From: Mesorhizobium sp. M3A.F.Ca.ET.080.04.2.1
GTDB lineage: Bacteria > Pseudomonadota > Alphaproteobacteria > Rhizobiales > Rhizobiaceae
NCBI RefSeq assembly: GCF_003952525.1
Contig: NZ_CP034451.1
Span: 5,556,501 to 5,620,500 of the forward strand
Reading direction: 5' to 3'
DNA: 64,000 nucleotides
The notes beneath the pieces were generated by a model that was given only the letters and a program-made list of their open reading frames with translations, was not told the origin of the DNA and ran no database searches. This document shows positions 18,738 through 29,108 of the stretch, one piece after another. The position numbers and the translations under genes were made by a program. Positions within the stretch are counted from its first letter, which is position 1; the number at the start of each line of letters is the position of its first letter.

Positions 18738-19865
18738 ATGGAGTTCTCTCCCCAACAGGACGAAGCTTTGAAGGCGGTCGGCCGCTGGCTGAAGGAGGGC
18801 CGGCCGCAGATCTTTCGCCTGTTCGGCTATGCCGGCACAGGCAAGACGACGCTGGCGCGCTATTTCGCCGAGCATGTCGACGGGCAGGTGCAGTTCGCCG
18901 CCTTCACCGGCAAGGCAGCGCAGGTGCTGCGCTCCAAGGGCGCAATCAACGCCCGCACCATCCATTCGCTGATCTACAGGCCCAGGGGCGAGGAATCGGT
19001 CGCGGACGAGGTGACCGGCAAGACGTCGATCGCGCCGACCTTCGCGCTCAACCGGCAGAGCCCGATCGCTCGCGCCAAGCTGGTCGTCATCGACGAATGC
19101 TCGATGGTCGACGAGCAGCTCGGCCGCGACCTGATGAGCTTCGGCACGCCGATCCTGGTGCTGGGCGATCCAGCCCAACTGCCGCCAATCTCTGGCGGCG
19201 GCTTCTTCACCGAACACGAGCCGGACGTGCTGCTGACGGAAATCCATCGCCAGGCGCGCGACAATCCGATCATCCGCCTCGCCCTCGACGTCCGCGAGGG
19301 CCGCGAGTTCATGCATGGCGACTATGGCACGGCGCAGGTGATCGGCAGGGAAGGCGTCAACCAGGAGCTTGTGATGAAGGCCGACCAGGTGCTGGTCGGC
19401 ACCAACCGCACGCGGCGGCGCTACAACCAGCGGCTGCGCGAACTCAAAGGGTTCAATGCCGACTATCCGCAGGCCGGCGACAAGCTGGTTTGCCTGCGCA
19501 ACGACCCGGCCAAGGGGCTGCTCAACGGCTCGCTGTGGAAAGTGATGACCTCGTCGCGCGAGACGGTAAAGCCCGGCATCAACCTGCTGGTCTCGCCGGA
19601 AGAGGACGATCCCGACCGCGGCGTCGCGAAGATCAAGCTGCTCAAGGCGGCATTCGAAGATCCCGACGCCGAAATCCCCTGGCAGCAGAAAAAGCGGTTC
19701 GACGATTTCGATTACGGCTACGCGCTGACCGTCCACAAGGCGCAGGGCTCACAGTGGAACAACGTCGTGCTGTTCGACGAAAGCTGGGCGTTCAAGGAAA
19801 CCAGGCAGCGCTGGCTCTACACTGCAATCACGCGTGCCGCCGAGCGGCTGACTGTCGTGCGTTGA
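18738..19865 (+). CDS. RecD-like superfamily 1 helicase
   Basis: Short ATP-dependent DNA helicase of the RecD/Dda type, 375 aa. Walker A is GYAGTGKTTLA near residue 35, followed by FTGKAAQVLRSKG, motif II VVIDECSMVD, motif III LGDPAQLPPI, and the C-terminal UvrD_C_2 motif YALTVHKAQGSQWNNVVLFDES with TAITRAAERL. It lacks the RecBC partners and the extra N-terminal domain of RecD2, so it is a stand-alone core helicase. Role in the cell is not shown by its neighbours. Confidence 0.88.
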   Translation: MEFSPQQDEALKAVGRWLKEGRPQIFRLFGYAGTGKTTLARYFAEHVDGQVQFAAFTGKAAQVLRSKGAINARTIHSLIYRPRGEESVADEVTGKTSIAPTFALNRQSPIARAKLVVIDECSMVDEQLGRDLMSFGTPILVLGDPAQLPPISGGGFFTEHEPDVLLTEIHRQARDNPIIRLALDVREGREFMHGDYGTAQVIGREGVNQELVMKADQVLVGTNRTRRRYNQRLRELKGFNADYPQAGDKLVCLRNDPAKGLLNGSLWKVMTSSRETVKPGINLLVSPEEDDPDRGVAKIKLLKAAFEDPDAEIPWQQKKRFDDFDYGYALTVHKAQGSQWNNVVLFDESWAFKETRQRWLYTAITRAAERLTVVR

Positions 19866-19874
19866 AACGATTCG

Positions 19875-20345
19875 TCATTGTGATGCCGGCCTGGCACCCA
19901 GCCATCGCCAGGCGGCTTCTTCATCCTCAGCGTCGAAACGCCTGAATTCGAAAGGCAAAGTCTTCGGGAGGAAGCCCCTGGCGAGGGATGCCCAGTCGGG
20001 TTCGCCGACGGCCGCGCAGCGGACGACGTGTTCCAGGGCGTCGGCCACACCCTGCTTGAGCGTTTCCTGCGAAATGTTCGCCCAATCGACGCTTTCCTGG
20101 TCGGTCAGCCGCACCAGCACGTCGACCCTGGGGTGGAGGGCATAGGCCGCCTGGAGCAGCCCGAAAAGGTTCTCGGCGTCGGCAGGCGAAACATCGCCGA
20201 CCACGTCAATGGCAAAGAGCGCGTCGCGATTGGTCTCGATGCGGCGTATCGCCGGCACGGATTCGAGGAAATTCACTGGCAAATCCTTGCGTTGGCACCA
20301 TCTCGTCATCTGGAACACCGGAAACCCTCTATCTGTTCCCTTCAA
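19875..20345 (-). CDS. SpoIIAA/STAS-like protein
   Basis: Small cytoplasmic protein that looks like the SpoIIAA-like (STAS fold) family: AIDVVGDVSPADAENLFGLLQAAYALHPRVDVLVRLTD is the typical strand-helix core. Up to 156 aa; internal starts at 20309 (ATG) or 20276 (GTG, before NFLESVP) would give a more usual length. In other bacteria such proteins are of uncertain role, sometimes lipid binding. It converges with the helicase gene, their stops only 9 bases apart. Confidence 0.7.
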   Translation of the reverse strand: MKGTDRGFPVFQMTRWCQRKDLPVNFLESVPAIRRIETNRDALFAIDVVGDVSPADAENLFGLLQAAYALHPRVDVLVRLTDQESVDWANISQETLKQGVADALEHVVRCAAVGEPDWASLARGFLPKTLPFEFRRFDAEDEEAAWRWLGARPASQ

Positions 20346-20479
20346 AGGCGCTATAGATGCGCGCGAACGCAGAGGGGCTCAGCGTTCCAACAGAACCGCT
20401 GAGCCGCTCTGGTATTTGTTCTTTCGCAATTCCGGACGGAAAGTCCTTTTCCTGAATTGCTTCAATTGGACACTGGATC

Positions 20480-21220
20480 ATGCCCGCGAAGCTTTCGGTC
20501 AATCTCAACGCGGTCGCCATGCTGCGCAACCGACGCGACCTGCCATGGCCGAGCGTCACAGGGCTGGGCCGCATCGCGCTGGCCGCGGGCGCGCATGGGC
20601 TGACGGTGCATCCACGGCCGGACGAACGGCATACAAGGCATTCCGACCTGCCGCAGATCAGGGCGCTCATCGACGACGAATTCCCCAGGGCGGAGTTCAA
20701 CATCGAGGGCTATCCGACCGAGGATTTCCTGGCCCTGGTCGAAAAGCATCAGCCGGAGCAGGTGACGCTGGTTCCCGACGATCCGGCGCAGGCGACATCG
20801 GACCACGGCTGGAACTTCGTCGCACAGGCCGCGTTCCTCACTCCGATCGTGAAACGGCTGAAGAAGGGTGGTTTTCGCGTGTCGCTGTTTTCCGACGCTG
20901 ATCCTGCTGGCGTCACTGCTGCACTGAATACCGGGGCCGACCGGATCGAGCTCTATACCGGTCCCTACGGCAGCTGCCATTCCGATTCCGCCAAGGCGGC
21001 GAAGGAGCTGGAAAGATTGGGAAAAACCGCGGATGCCGCCCTTGCCGCCGGGCTCGATGTCAATGCCGGTCACGATCTGACGGCGAACAACCTGCCGGCG
21101 CTGGCCAAACGCATTCCGGCATTGGCCGAAGTATCGATCGGACATGGGTTGACAGCCGATGCGCTGGAGTATGGCATGGCCGGTACGGTCGGGCGTTTCT
21201 TGAAGGCCTGTGGATGGTAG
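20480..21220 (+). CDS. pdxJ: pyridoxine 5'-phosphate synthase
   Basis: Condenses 1-deoxyxylulose 5-phosphate with 3-amino-2-oxopropyl phosphate to make pyridoxine 5'-phosphate in the DXP-dependent vitamin B6 route. 246 aa TIM barrel. Clear family blocks: [68 protein letters not shown], and the C-terminal [16 protein letters not shown]. Stand-alone gene upstream of the kup pair. Confidence 0.95.
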   Translation: MPAKLSVNLNAVAMLRNRRDLPWPSVTGLGRIALAAGAHGLTVHPRPDERHTRHSDLPQIRALIDDEFPRAEFNIEGYPTEDFLALVEKHQPEQVTLVPDDPAQATSDHGWNFVAQAAFLTPIVKRLKKGGFRVSLFSDADPAGVTAALNTGADRIELYTGPYGSCHSDSAKAAKELERLGKTADAALAAGLDVNAGHDLTANNLPALAKRIPALAEVSIGHGLTADALEYGMAGTVGRFLKACGW

Positions 21221-21312
21221 GACAAGCAAGCCTTGCGTAGCTGCGGCGGTTCTCGCGAGTCCTTTTCATTGCGGCGACCATGGGGGATGGCGCGTGTGTT
21301 GAAGTGGGGTCC

Positions 21313-23229
21313 ATGGTACTAGCCAACGCCAGCAGCGAGGCAGAATCCCTCGAACGGTCGAACCATGCTGAAACCGAACGCCACCACAGCACCAAGGTTC
21401 TGATGCTTGGCGCGCTCGGTGTCGTTTATGGCGACATCGGCACCAGCCCGATCTACGCTTTCCGCGAGGCGCTCCACGCCTCCGGGGAACTGGTCGCCCG
21501 CGAAGATGTGCTCGGCGTCTTGTCGCTGATCGTATGGGCGCTGACGATTATCGTCACCATCAAATATGTCGCCTTCGTGCTCAGGGCCGACAACAAGGGC
21601 GAGGGCGGCACCCTGTCGCTGATGGCGCTCGCCCGCAGCGCCTATCCCAACGGCTCGCGGCTGATCCTGGGCATCGGGCTTTGCGGCGCCGCGCTGTTTT
21701 TCGGCGATTCGATCATCACGCCGGCCATCTCGGTGCTCTCCGCTGTCGAAGGCCTGAAGGTCGTCACGCCGGCGCTCGAAGCCTATGTCGTTCCGATCAC
21801 GCTGCTGATCCTGGCGGTGCTCTTTGCCGTGCAGCGCTTCGGCACCGGAAAGGTGGCCGCCGTTTTCGGACCGGTGACCGCGATATGGTTCCTGGCGATT
21901 GGCGTTGCAGGCCTCTACCACATTGTCGATGACTTTTCCGTGTTCCTGGCGATCAACCCCTATTATGCGGTGTCATATCTTGCCACCACGCCGACGGGCG
22001 CCTTCGTCACGGTCGGTGCCGTGTTCCTGGCGGTCACCGGCGCCGAAGCCCTTTATGTCGACCTCGGCCATTTCGGCCGCAAGCCGATCGTGCTGGCCTG
22101 GTTTTCGGTGGTCTTCCCCTGTCTGCTGCTCAACTATTTCGGTCAGGGCGCATACGTGTTGTCGCATGGGGGCAAGCCCACCAACCCATTCTTCCAGATG
22201 CTGCCTGAATGGGCGCTGATGCCGATGGTCGGCCTGGCCACTGCGGCGACGGTGATCGCCAGCCAGGCGGTCATCTCCGGCGCCTTCTCGCTGACCAGGC
22301 AGGCGGTGCAGCTCAATCTGTTGCCGCGCATCGAGGTGCAGCACACGTCCGAGATGCAAAGCGGACAGATCTACATGCCCCGCGTCAATCTCCTGGTCGC
22401 ACTGGGCGTCATGCTGCTGGTCGTAGGCTTCGGCAGCTCCAGCGCGCTGGCCTCGGCCTATGGCATTTCCGTGACCGGCGAAATGCTGATGACGACGATC
22501 CTGCTATTCGTGGTGATGCGCTGGCTGTGGAAATGGCAGCTTGCGCTCGCATTGGCGCTTGCGCTGCTCTTCGGCACAATCGATTTGGGCTTCTTCTCCG
22601 CCAACGTGGTCAAGATCGTCGAGGGCGGCTGGGTTTCGATCACGGTCGCCTGCGTCATGGGACTGATCATGTCGACCTGGATAAGGGGCAGCCGCTACCT
22701 GTTCGACAAGACCCGCCGCAACGAGATCCCGCTCGACTTCCTGGCGGCTAACCTTCTGAAGAAAAAACCACAATTGGTGTCGGGCACGGCGGTGTTCCTG
22801 ACCAGCGATCCGCTCAGCGCGCCAACGGCGCTGATGCACAGCCTCAAGCACTACAAGGTGCTGCACGAGCAGAACGTCATCCTGTCGGTGGTGACGGCGC
22901 CGCAGCCGGTGGTGCCGGACAGCGACCGCGTCAAGATGGAGACGGTCAACGAGCTGTTCATGCGGGTCTCTCTCACCTTCGGCTACATGGAACAGCCTAA
23001 CATCCCGCGCGCGCTGGCGATCTGCCGCAAGCAGGGCTGGAAGTTCGACATCATGACGACCTCGTTCTTCCTGTCGCGGCGCTCGCTGAAAGCCTCGCCC
23101 AATTCCGGCATGCCGGTCTGGCAGGACAGGCTGTTCATCGGCCTTGCGCGCACCGCGGCGGACGCGACCGAGTACTTCCAGATCCCCACGGGGCGCGTCG
23201 TCGAGATCGGCACGCAGGTGGCGATCTGA
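21313..23229 (+). CDS. kup: Kup potassium transporter, copy 1
   Basis: Low-affinity, proton-coupled potassium uptake permease, 638 aa with about twelve helices then a hydrophilic C-terminal tail. The N-terminal signature [26 protein letters not shown] is intact. ATG at 21313 gives exactly the same length as the second copy. Its last 543 bases are almost identical to those of the downstream copy while the rest is clearly more diverged, which points to gene conversion after tandem duplication. Rhizobia commonly carry two kup genes. Confidence 0.94.
   Translation: MVLANASSEAESLERSNHAETERHHSTKVLMLGALGVVYGDIGTSPIYAFREALHASGELVAREDVLGVLSLIVWALTIIVTIKYVAFVLRADNKGEGGTLSLMALARSAYPNGSRLILGIGLCGAALFFGDSIITPAISVLSAVEGLKVVTPALEAYVVPITLLILAVLFAVQRFGTGKVAAVFGPVTAIWFLAIGVAGLYHIVDDFSVFLAINPYYAVSYLATTPTGAFVTVGAVFLAVTGAEALYVDLGHFGRKPIVLAWFSVVFPCLLLNYFGQGAYVLSHGGKPTNPFFQMLPEWALMPMVGLATAATVIASQAVISGAFSLTRQAVQLNLLPRIEVQHTSEMQSGQIYMPRVNLLVALGVMLLVVGFGSSSALASAYGISVTGEMLMTTILLFVVMRWLWKWQLALALALALLFGTIDLGFFSANVVKIVEGGWVSITVACVMGLIMSTWIRGSRYLFDKTRRNEIPLDFLAANLLKKKPQLVSGTAVFLTSDPLSAPTALMHSLKHYKVLHEQNVILSVVTAPQPVVPDSDRVKMETVNELFMRVSLTFGYMEQPNIPRALAICRKQGWKFDIMTTSFFLSRRSLKASPNSGMPVWQDRLFIGLARTAADATEYFQIPTGRVVEIGTQVAI
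22687..23229 (+). repeat. gene-conversion tract, copy 1 (kup 3' end)
   Basis: The 543 bases from GGCAGCCGCTAC to the stop match 24750-25292 with no gap and about nine or ten differences by eye (for example one at 22740, four at 22967-22973, and the third base of the last codon pair). Upstream of this point identity falls abruptly. Confidence 0.85.
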
Positions 23230-23375
23230 CCTCCCGGTTCGTCCGACAATGCGCCTCTTCTCGTGCTGAAATGCGGCGAGGCCTGCGCCGGTGGCATGGG
23301 AGACCTAACGTGACGGCACTTGATATTGCACTGCAGCAAGCGTAGAGGAACCGCCCGTTTATCGGAGTGTCGTCC

Positions 23376-25292
23376 ATGGCCCTTGCCAACGGTGCTGAGG
23401 CAGAACCCGCCGATCCGTCCGGCCACCCGGAAATAGAGCAGCACAGCACCAAGGTGCTGATGCTGGGCGCGCTCGGTGTGGTCTATGGCGACATCGGAAC
23501 CAGCCCGATCTACGCATTTCGCGAGGCGCTTGTGGCGTCCTCACGCGGCGAGGTCGCGGATCGTGTCGACATTCTGGGCGTATTGTCGCTGATCATCTGG
23601 TCGCTGACGATCATCGTCACGATCAAATACATCATGTTCGTGCTGCGCGCCGACAACCGCGGCGAGGGCGGCGTGCTGTCGCTGATGGCACTGGCACGCA
23701 GCAGTTTTGCGACGCGCTCGGCGATCATTCTCGGCGTCGGCATCGCCGGCGCATCGCTTTTCTTCGGCGATGCGGTGATCACGCCAGCCATCTCGGTGCT
23801 TTCGGCGGTCGAAGGCATGAATGTGGTGACGCCGGCATTCCAGCCTTATGTGGTGCCGCTGACGCTGCTGATCCTCGCCATCCTGTTTGCCGTGCAGCGG
23901 TTTGGCACGGGCGGTGTTGCCTTGATTTTCGGTCCGATCACGGCCGTCTGGTTCCTCGCTATCGGTCTTTCCGGACTGAACCACATCATTGCCGATCCCG
24001 AGATCCTGTGGGCGATCAGTCCGCACTACATTGTCGCCTTCCTGATCCACTCACCGGACGTCGCCTTCGTCACCATCGGCGCCATCTTCCTGGCCGTCAC
24101 CGGTGCGGAGGCGCTTTATGCCGATCTCGGCCATTTCGGCCGCAAGCCGATCGTGTTGGCTTGGCTGGCGATCGTGTTTCCCTGCCTGCTCTTGAACTAT
24201 GCGGGGCAAGGTGCCTTTGTGCTCGCCAAGAACGGCATCGTTGGCCACCCGTTCTTCGAGATGAACGAGGGCTGGGCGCTCATTCCCATGGTGGTGCTGG
24301 CCACTGCGGCGACGGTGATCGCCAGCCAGGCTGTCATCTCCGGCGCCTATTCGCTGACCAGGCAGGCGGTACAGCTCAACATGCTGCCGCGGCTGGAAAT
24401 CCTGCACACTTCCGAAAAGCAGTCCGGGCAGGTCTATATGCCGCGCGTCAACATGCTGCTGGCGCTGGTGGTGATGCTGCTGGTGGTCGGCTTCGGCGAA
24501 TCCAGCAAACTCGCCTCGGCCTATGGCATCTCGGTCACCGGCAACATGCTGGTGACGACCGTGCTGCTGTTCGTTGTCATGACCCGCATCTGGAAATGGC
24601 AGTTCTGGGTCGCTGCGTCGTTGTCGGCGCTGTTCGCCTTCATCGATATCGGCTTCTTTGCTTCCAACATCGTCAAGGTGTTCGAGGGCGGCTGGGCTTC
24701 GCTCGCGGTGGCCTTCGCCATCATCCTCGGCATGTGGACCTGGGTGCGCGGCAGCCGCTACCTGTTCGACAAGACCCGCCGCAACGAGATCCCGCTCGAC
24801 TTGCTGGCGGCTAACCTTCTGAAGAAAAAACCACAATTGGTGTCGGGCACGGCGGTGTTCCTGACCAGCGATCCGCTCAGCGCGCCAACGGCGCTGATGC
24901 ACAGCCTCAAGCACTACAAGGTGCTGCACGAGCAGAACGTCATCCTGTCGGTGGTGACGGCGCCGCAGCCGGTGGTGCCGGACAGCGACCGCGTCAAGAT
25001 GGAGACGGTCAACGAGCTGTTCATGCGGGTGACGCTGACCTTCGGCTACATGGAGCAGCCGAACATCCCGCGCGCGCTGGCGATCTGCCGCAAGCAGGGC
25101 TGGAAGTTCGATATCATGACGACCTCGTTCTTCCTGTCGCGGCGCTCGCTGAAAGCCTCGCCCAATTCCGGCATGCCGGTCTGGCAGGACAGGCTGTTCA
25201 TCGGCCTTGCGCGTACCGCGGCGGACGCGACCGAGTACTTCCAGATCCCCACGGGGCGCGTCGTCGAGATCGGCACGCAGGTGGCGATATAG
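23376..25292 (+). CDS. kup: Kup potassium transporter, copy 2
   Basis: Second Kup permease, 638 aa from the ATG at 23376 (a GTG lies three codons upstream). Same topology and N-terminal signature ([26 protein letters not shown]) as copy 1. The C-terminal 180 residues differ from copy 1 at only two positions (Leu for Phe after IPLD, Thr for Ser before LTFGYMEQ), while membrane helices differ at many positions. The 146-bp gap between the copies probably carries its own promoter, so the pair may be separately regulated. Confidence 0.94.
   Translation: MALANGAEAEPADPSGHPEIEQHSTKVLMLGALGVVYGDIGTSPIYAFREALVASSRGEVADRVDILGVLSLIIWSLTIIVTIKYIMFVLRADNRGEGGVLSLMALARSSFATRSAIILGVGIAGASLFFGDAVITPAISVLSAVEGMNVVTPAFQPYVVPLTLLILAILFAVQRFGTGGVALIFGPITAVWFLAIGLSGLNHIIADPEILWAISPHYIVAFLIHSPDVAFVTIGAIFLAVTGAEALYADLGHFGRKPIVLAWLAIVFPCLLLNYAGQGAFVLAKNGIVGHPFFEMNEGWALIPMVVLATAATVIASQAVISGAYSLTRQAVQLNMLPRLEILHTSEKQSGQVYMPRVNMLLALVVMLLVVGFGESSKLASAYGISVTGNMLVTTVLLFVVMTRIWKWQFWVAASLSALFAFIDIGFFASNIVKVFEGGWASLAVAFAIILGMWTWVRGSRYLFDKTRRNEIPLDLLAANLLKKKPQLVSGTAVFLTSDPLSAPTALMHSLKHYKVLHEQNVILSVVTAPQPVVPDSDRVKMETVNELFMRVTLTFGYMEQPNIPRALAICRKQGWKFDIMTTSFFLSRRSLKASPNSGMPVWQDRLFIGLARTAADATEYFQIPTGRVVEIGTQVAI
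24750..25292 (+). repeat. gene-conversion tract, copy 2 (kup 3' end)
   Basis: Direct-repeat partner of 22687-23229, offset by 2063 bases throughout, ending at the stop codon of the second kup gene. After the stop the two sequences no longer match. Confidence 0.85.
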
Positions 25293-25358
25293 AGAGAGGC
25301 CGCGCCCGCAAGGAGCGCGACCTTCACACTGCGGCAGCCGTTCGCAATGCTGCCGGCC

Positions 25359-26252
25359 TCAGCCGAGCAATGCGGCCTTGTTTGCCTCCACGAACTCCTT
25401 GAGCGTCCGCGACTTGCGGCCCGACAGCGTCTCGACCGCATCGGTCACCATGTCGATACGCCCGGCCCGCGTGTTGGCATCGAAGGAGACGATGATACGG
25501 GCGAGGTCCTCCGGAAGACCCGCCGCCTTGACGCCCTCGGTCAGCGCCTCATCCGGCAGTTGAATGACTTCTAGCGGTTTGCCGGTGACTTCGCTTACCA
25601 GTGCGGCGATCTCCCCCGTGGTGTAAGCCTGCGGACCGGTCAGTGTATAGATCTGGCTCGCCTTCGAATCGGAAGCCAGGCCTGCGGCAATCGCAGCGGC
25701 CATGTCGTCGCGGGAGCCATGGGCGATGCGCCCGTCGCCTGCCGAAGTGTACCACTTGCCCGACGAAAGGGCGTGTGGCAGCGCCATGAACAGGTTCTCC
25801 TGATACCAGCCATTGCGGAAGATCGTGTAAGGGATACCGCTGGCCTTGATCGCCTGCTCCGTTCCGTAGTGATCTCCGGAGAAGAGAACCGGCGAGCCCG
25901 GCTCGGGATTGGGCATCGAGGTGTAGAGAAGATGGGCGACGCCGGCCTGCTTGGCCGCGGCGACGGCCGCTTCATGCTGCTTGAGACGCCGGCCGCTTTT
26001 AAGCTCGAGCTCGCCGGTCGAGATGATCAACACACGGTCGGCGCCAGCAAACGCCTTCTCCAGCGAGGCGGCGTCGTTGAAGTCTGCCGCCCTGACGGTG
26101 ACACCGAGCGCCGCCAGGTCGACGAGATTTTCCGGATCGCGGGTGGTGGTGATGATGCGTGAGGGCGTGACTTTTTGCGCTTCGAGCAAATGGCGGATGA
26201 CGCCACGGCCAAGCTGGCCGGAGGCGCCGGTAACGAGAAGGGTTTCGGTCAT
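25359..26252 (-). CDS. NmrA-like/QorB-type NAD(P)H-dependent oxidoreductase
   Basis: Atypical short-chain dehydrogenase, 297 aa, with the Rossmann motif TGASGQLGRGVIRHLL at the N-terminus and the segments DRVLIISTGEL and LYTSMPNPEPGSPVLFSGDHYGTEQAIKASGIPYTIFRNGWYQEN typical of the QorB (quinone oxidoreductase 2)/NmrA-like group. Probably detoxifies quinones using NADPH. It is divergent from an HxlR-family regulator with a palindrome between, the same layout as qorB with qorR in other bacteria. Confidence 0.85.
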   Translation of the reverse strand: MTETLLVTGASGQLGRGVIRHLLEAQKVTPSRIITTTRDPENLVDLAALGVTVRAADFNDAASLEKAFAGADRVLIISTGELELKSGRRLKQHEAAVAAAKQAGVAHLLYTSMPNPEPGSPVLFSGDHYGTEQAIKASGIPYTIFRNGWYQENLFMALPHALSSGKWYTSAGDGRIAHGSRDDMAAAIAAGLASDSKASQIYTLTGPQAYTTGEIAALVSEVTGKPLEVIQLPDEALTEGVKAAGLPEDLARIIVSFDANTRAGRIDMVTDAVETLSGRKSRTLKEFVEANKAALLG

Positions 26253-26293
26253 AGATAGATCCTGATTTTGCGCCGGGAGGCGGGTGCTATTGG

Positions 26294-26312
26294 TGGTCTC
26301 AAAAAGAGACCA
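26294..26312. promoter_or_regulatory. HxlR-type operator between the divergent pair
   Basis: Perfect 7-bp inverted repeat TGGTCTC-AAAAA-GAGACCA in the 136-bp space between the oxidoreductase and its divergent regulator. An operator for the HxlR protein is the simplest reading. Confidence 0.6.
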
Positions 26313-26388
26313 GCACTAAATTAGGAATTGACCAGCCGGCGTAAAGAAGGCAGTTTTTCGGGAGGTAGGCACAGCCAGGGAACCGGCG

Positions 26389-26796
26389 ATGGACAGCAAA
26401 TTCGTCAATCTGAAATCCAAGATCGAGATCTACAAGGCCATGACGGAGGGCGCCAATTTGGCCGACTGCCCGGTTCGCGACGTGTTGCAGGGCATCAACG
26501 GCAAATGGAGTTCGTTGCTTGTTATGGCGCTTGCGGAAAAACCCTATCGTTTCGGCGAGCTGCGGCGGCTGGTGCCCGACATCTCACAGCGCATGCTCAC
26601 CCAGACGCTGTATGAGCTGCAGCGCGACGGTTATGTCCATCGCCAGGTATTCCCGACCAAGCCGCCGAGCGTCGAGTATAGCCTTACCGATCTGGGCCGA
26701 TCGATGTTGGTTCCCTTGTATCAACTCGTCCAGTGGGCGGAACTCAACCATGACGCGGTGCGCGAAGCGCGGGCAGCCTTCGATGCCCGAGCCTGA
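26389..26796 (+). CDS. HxlR-family redox-responsive regulator
   Basis: Winged-helix regulator of 135 aa in the HxlR/QorR group. [60 protein letters not shown] is the signature domain. The Cys before PVRDVL is the residue that senses oxidants or electrophiles in relatives. Divergently transcribed from the QorB-like gene, which it most likely represses together with itself until quinones or thiol stress appear. Confidence 0.88.
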   Translation: MDSKFVNLKSKIEIYKAMTEGANLADCPVRDVLQGINGKWSSLLVMALAEKPYRFGELRRLVPDISQRMLTQTLYELQRDGYVHRQVFPTKPPSVEYSLTDLGRSMLVPLYQLVQWAELNHDAVREARAAFDARA

Positions 26797-26888
26797 GGCC
26801 CGGTCTCTTCCGCGATAGCGTCAATGCGCCAAGTTGATTTGGCGCTGCCCATGAGGAATTGTGCCCGCAGATTGGGTCTGGGCGGGCC

Positions 26889-28118
26889 ATGGACAAAACT
26901 TACGACATCGCGATTGCCGGCGCCGGTCCGGCGGGGCTGGCCGCCGCGCTCTATCTCAAACGGGCAGGGCATAAGGTCACCGTCTTCGAACGGTTCGACG
27001 AGCCGAAGCCGGTCGGTTCGGGTCTGATCCTGCAGCCGACCGGACTGACTGTGCTCGCCGATCTCGGCTTGCTCGACGAGATCCTGTCGCTGGGAAGCCG
27101 CATTGAGCGGCTGCACGGCACGGACGCGAAGAGCGGACGCACGGTGCTCGATGTCCGCTACGGCGCGCGACGCGGCGGCCGCTTCGGACTCGCGGTGCAT
27201 CGAGCGGCCCTTTTCGGCGTGCTGTATCGCGCTGCGCAGCGTGAAGCGATAGCGATCCAAACCAAGACTGAAATCGAGACTCTGGAGATCGGCGAACAGC
27301 CGAGGCTGGTTTGCGGCAATGGACAACGGCTGGGACCATTCGAAATGGTCGTCGATGCCAGCGGCGCGCGCTCCAGGCTGCGACAGAACCTTGGCGGCGC
27401 CGCAATGCCACGGCCACTCGCCTATGGCGCCTTCTGGGCTTCTCTCGGCTGGCGCAACGGCTTCGACAAAAGGGCGCTGCTGCAGCGCTACGACAAGGCA
27501 AGCATCATGGTCGGCGTGCTGCCGATCGGCCGGCCGGAACCGGACGCCGAAGAGATGGCCGCTTTCTTCTGGAGCCTGAAGCCGGCCGACGTCGAGAACA
27601 TCCAAAGGGCAGGGCTCGACGCCTGGAAGGCGAGGGTGGTCTCAGTGTGGCCAGAATGCGAGGTCTTCACCCGCCAGGTTGAGAATTTCGAGCAGCTTTC
27701 ACTGGCTCGCTATGGCCACCACACCATGAAGCTACCGACCGGCCGACGCATGGCGGTGATTGGGGATGCCGCGCATTCGACTAGCCCGCAACTCGGGCAG
27801 GGCGCGAATATGGCGCTGCTCGATGCAGCCGCGCTCAGCCAGGCGCTGGCGCGGACGAACGGCATCGACGAAGCGCTGGAAGCCTACGCCCTTGCCCGCC
27901 GTTGGCATGTGCGCATCTTCCAGGCGCTGTCATTGGCGCTGACACCGTTCTATCAGTCCGACTCGGCGGCGCTGCCGCTGGTCCGCGACCGGCTGGTGGC
28001 GATGCTGGCCAAAGTCCCGCCGGGCCCGCAATTCCTCGCCGCCATGGTCGCCGGGACGGTGATCGACCCGTTCAGGCGGATCGGGCTTGCGGAATTTCGG
28101 TGGCCTGCAGCCGAATGA
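26889..28118 (+). CDS. FAD-dependent monooxygenase
   Basis: Flavoprotein hydroxylase of the PHBH/UbiH superfamily, 409 aa. The N-terminal dinucleotide-binding motif is AGAGPAGLAAALYLKRAGHKVTVFE, and GDAAHSTSPQLGQGANMALLDA is the second FAD motif, which also includes the conserved GD. Substrate unknown; typical ones are aromatic rings or ubiquinone precursors. Its 3' end overlaps the convergent GST gene by 47 bases. Confidence 0.88.
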   Translation: MDKTYDIAIAGAGPAGLAAALYLKRAGHKVTVFERFDEPKPVGSGLILQPTGLTVLADLGLLDEILSLGSRIERLHGTDAKSGRTVLDVRYGARRGGRFGLAVHRAALFGVLYRAAQREAIAIQTKTEIETLEIGEQPRLVCGNGQRLGPFEMVVDASGARSRLRQNLGGAAMPRPLAYGAFWASLGWRNGFDKRALLQRYDKASIMVGVLPIGRPEPDAEEMAAFFWSLKPADVENIQRAGLDAWKARVVSVWPECEVFTRQVENFEQLSLARYGHHTMKLPTGRRMAVIGDAAHSTSPQLGQGANMALLDAAALSQALARTNGIDEALEAYALARRWHVRIFQALSLALTPFYQSDSAALPLVRDRLVAMLAKVPPGPQFLAAMVAGTVIDPFRRIGLAEFRWPAAE

Positions 28119-28785
28119 TCTCGGAAAGATAGGATCCCTTCGCCCGCAGAAAGGCCAGCAGCCGCCGTGGATAGTCGGCGCCGACTGCGTCCTTCACTGA
28201 TTGCCGCGTGCTCAAAGCATCGCGCCACGCCTGAACACGAAGCTTGCCAGCGAGAATGCCGAAATCGCCGATGCCGTCAAATGTGTCGAAGTAGCGGAAG
28301 ATCGGCCCGTAGACGGCATCGACCAGCGAGAGACGATCGCCGGCGAACCATGGGCCGCTTTGCCTTGCCGACAATTCCGCCTCCACACGCGCGAACATTT
28401 CGGACAGGGCCTTGCTTTCCGCGAAAAAAGCGGCTCCGTCGGCAGCGGAATAGAAGCGGCCTATGGCGTTGAGGATGGCCGAGCCGAATTCGATCCAGGC
28501 ACGGTGCCTGGCCCGTATCAGCGGATCGGCAGGATGCAATGGATTGGCCTCGGTGTCCTCGAGAAACTCCAGGATGACCGCGGATTCGAAGATCACTTCG
28601 TCACTATTTTGGACGCGCAACAGCGGCACCTTGCCGAGCGGGGAGATCGCCCTGAACCAGTCAGGCTTGTTGGAAAGATCGACGTCGACACGTTCGAACG
28701 GCACGCCTTTCTCGGCAAGCGAGATAGCGGCGCGCTGGACGTAGGGGCACAGGTGATGGCTGACGAGGGTGAGTTTTGTCGTCAT
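28072..28785 (-). CDS. glutathione S-transferase
   Basis: Two-domain GST, 237 aa. The thioredoxin-like N-terminal domain begins KLTLVSHHLCPYVQRAAISLAEKGVPFE, with the Cys-Pro seen in omega/beta-like enzymes, then PLGKVPLL and ESAVILEFLED for glutathione binding, followed by an all-helical C-terminal domain. Second gene of a two-gene operon behind the Rieske protein; the start codon lies just inside the end of that gene's region (28785 versus stop 28787). Likely function is detoxification, under the MarR-type operator upstream. Confidence 0.88.
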   Translation of the reverse strand: MTTKLTLVSHHLCPYVQRAAISLAEKGVPFERVDVDLSNKPDWFRAISPLGKVPLLRVQNSDEVIFESAVILEFLEDTEANPLHPADPLIRARHRAWIEFGSAILNAIGRFYSAADGAAFFAESKALSEMFARVEAELSARQSGPWFAGDRLSLVDAVYGPIFRYFDTFDGIGDFGILAGKLRVQAWRDALSTRQSVKDAVGADYPRRLLAFLRAKGSYLSEIIRLQATEIPQARSA

Positions 28786-28786
28786 C

Positions 28787-29092
28787 TCACTCTCCCCAGA
28801 CATAGTTCAGGGCGCCATCCTCGACGCGGGTCGACAGGAACATCAGGCGTGAGCCCTTCGGCGCCGGGCCGTTGATCCGTTCGCCGTTTTCCATATCGAA
28901 TTTGGCGCCATGCCACTGGCACACGAAGGCGCCGTCCTCGCAGGCGAGCGGCCCGCCGAAGTGCAGGCAGGCGTTGGCCGCGGCACGGATGCGCTCGCCG
29001 CTGCGCCAGACATGGACCTCGCGTCCGAAGAAAGGCGCGACAAGGCTGCCGGTTTGCGGAATGTCGGCGATCTTGCAGATTTCATGTTTCAC
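28787..29092 (-). CDS. Rieske [2Fe-2S] ferredoxin
   Basis: Small soluble Rieske-type electron carrier, 101 aa. Cluster ligands are in CLHFGGPL and CQWHGAKFD, giving the Cys-x-His and Cys-x2-His pattern. Start is GTG at 29092 with AAAGGAG upstream. It is probably the electron donor for an oxygenase or acts as a NirD-like protein. The upstream intergenic region contains three copies of a MarR-type palindrome, so it should be controlled by the divergent MarR gene. Confidence 0.9.
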   Translation of the reverse strand: MKHEICKIADIPQTGSLVAPFFGREVHVWRSGERIRAAANACLHFGGPLACEDGAFVCQWHGAKFDMENGERINGPAPKGSRLMFLSTRVEDGALNYVWGE

Positions 29093-29108
29093 AGCATGTC
29101 TCCTTTAA

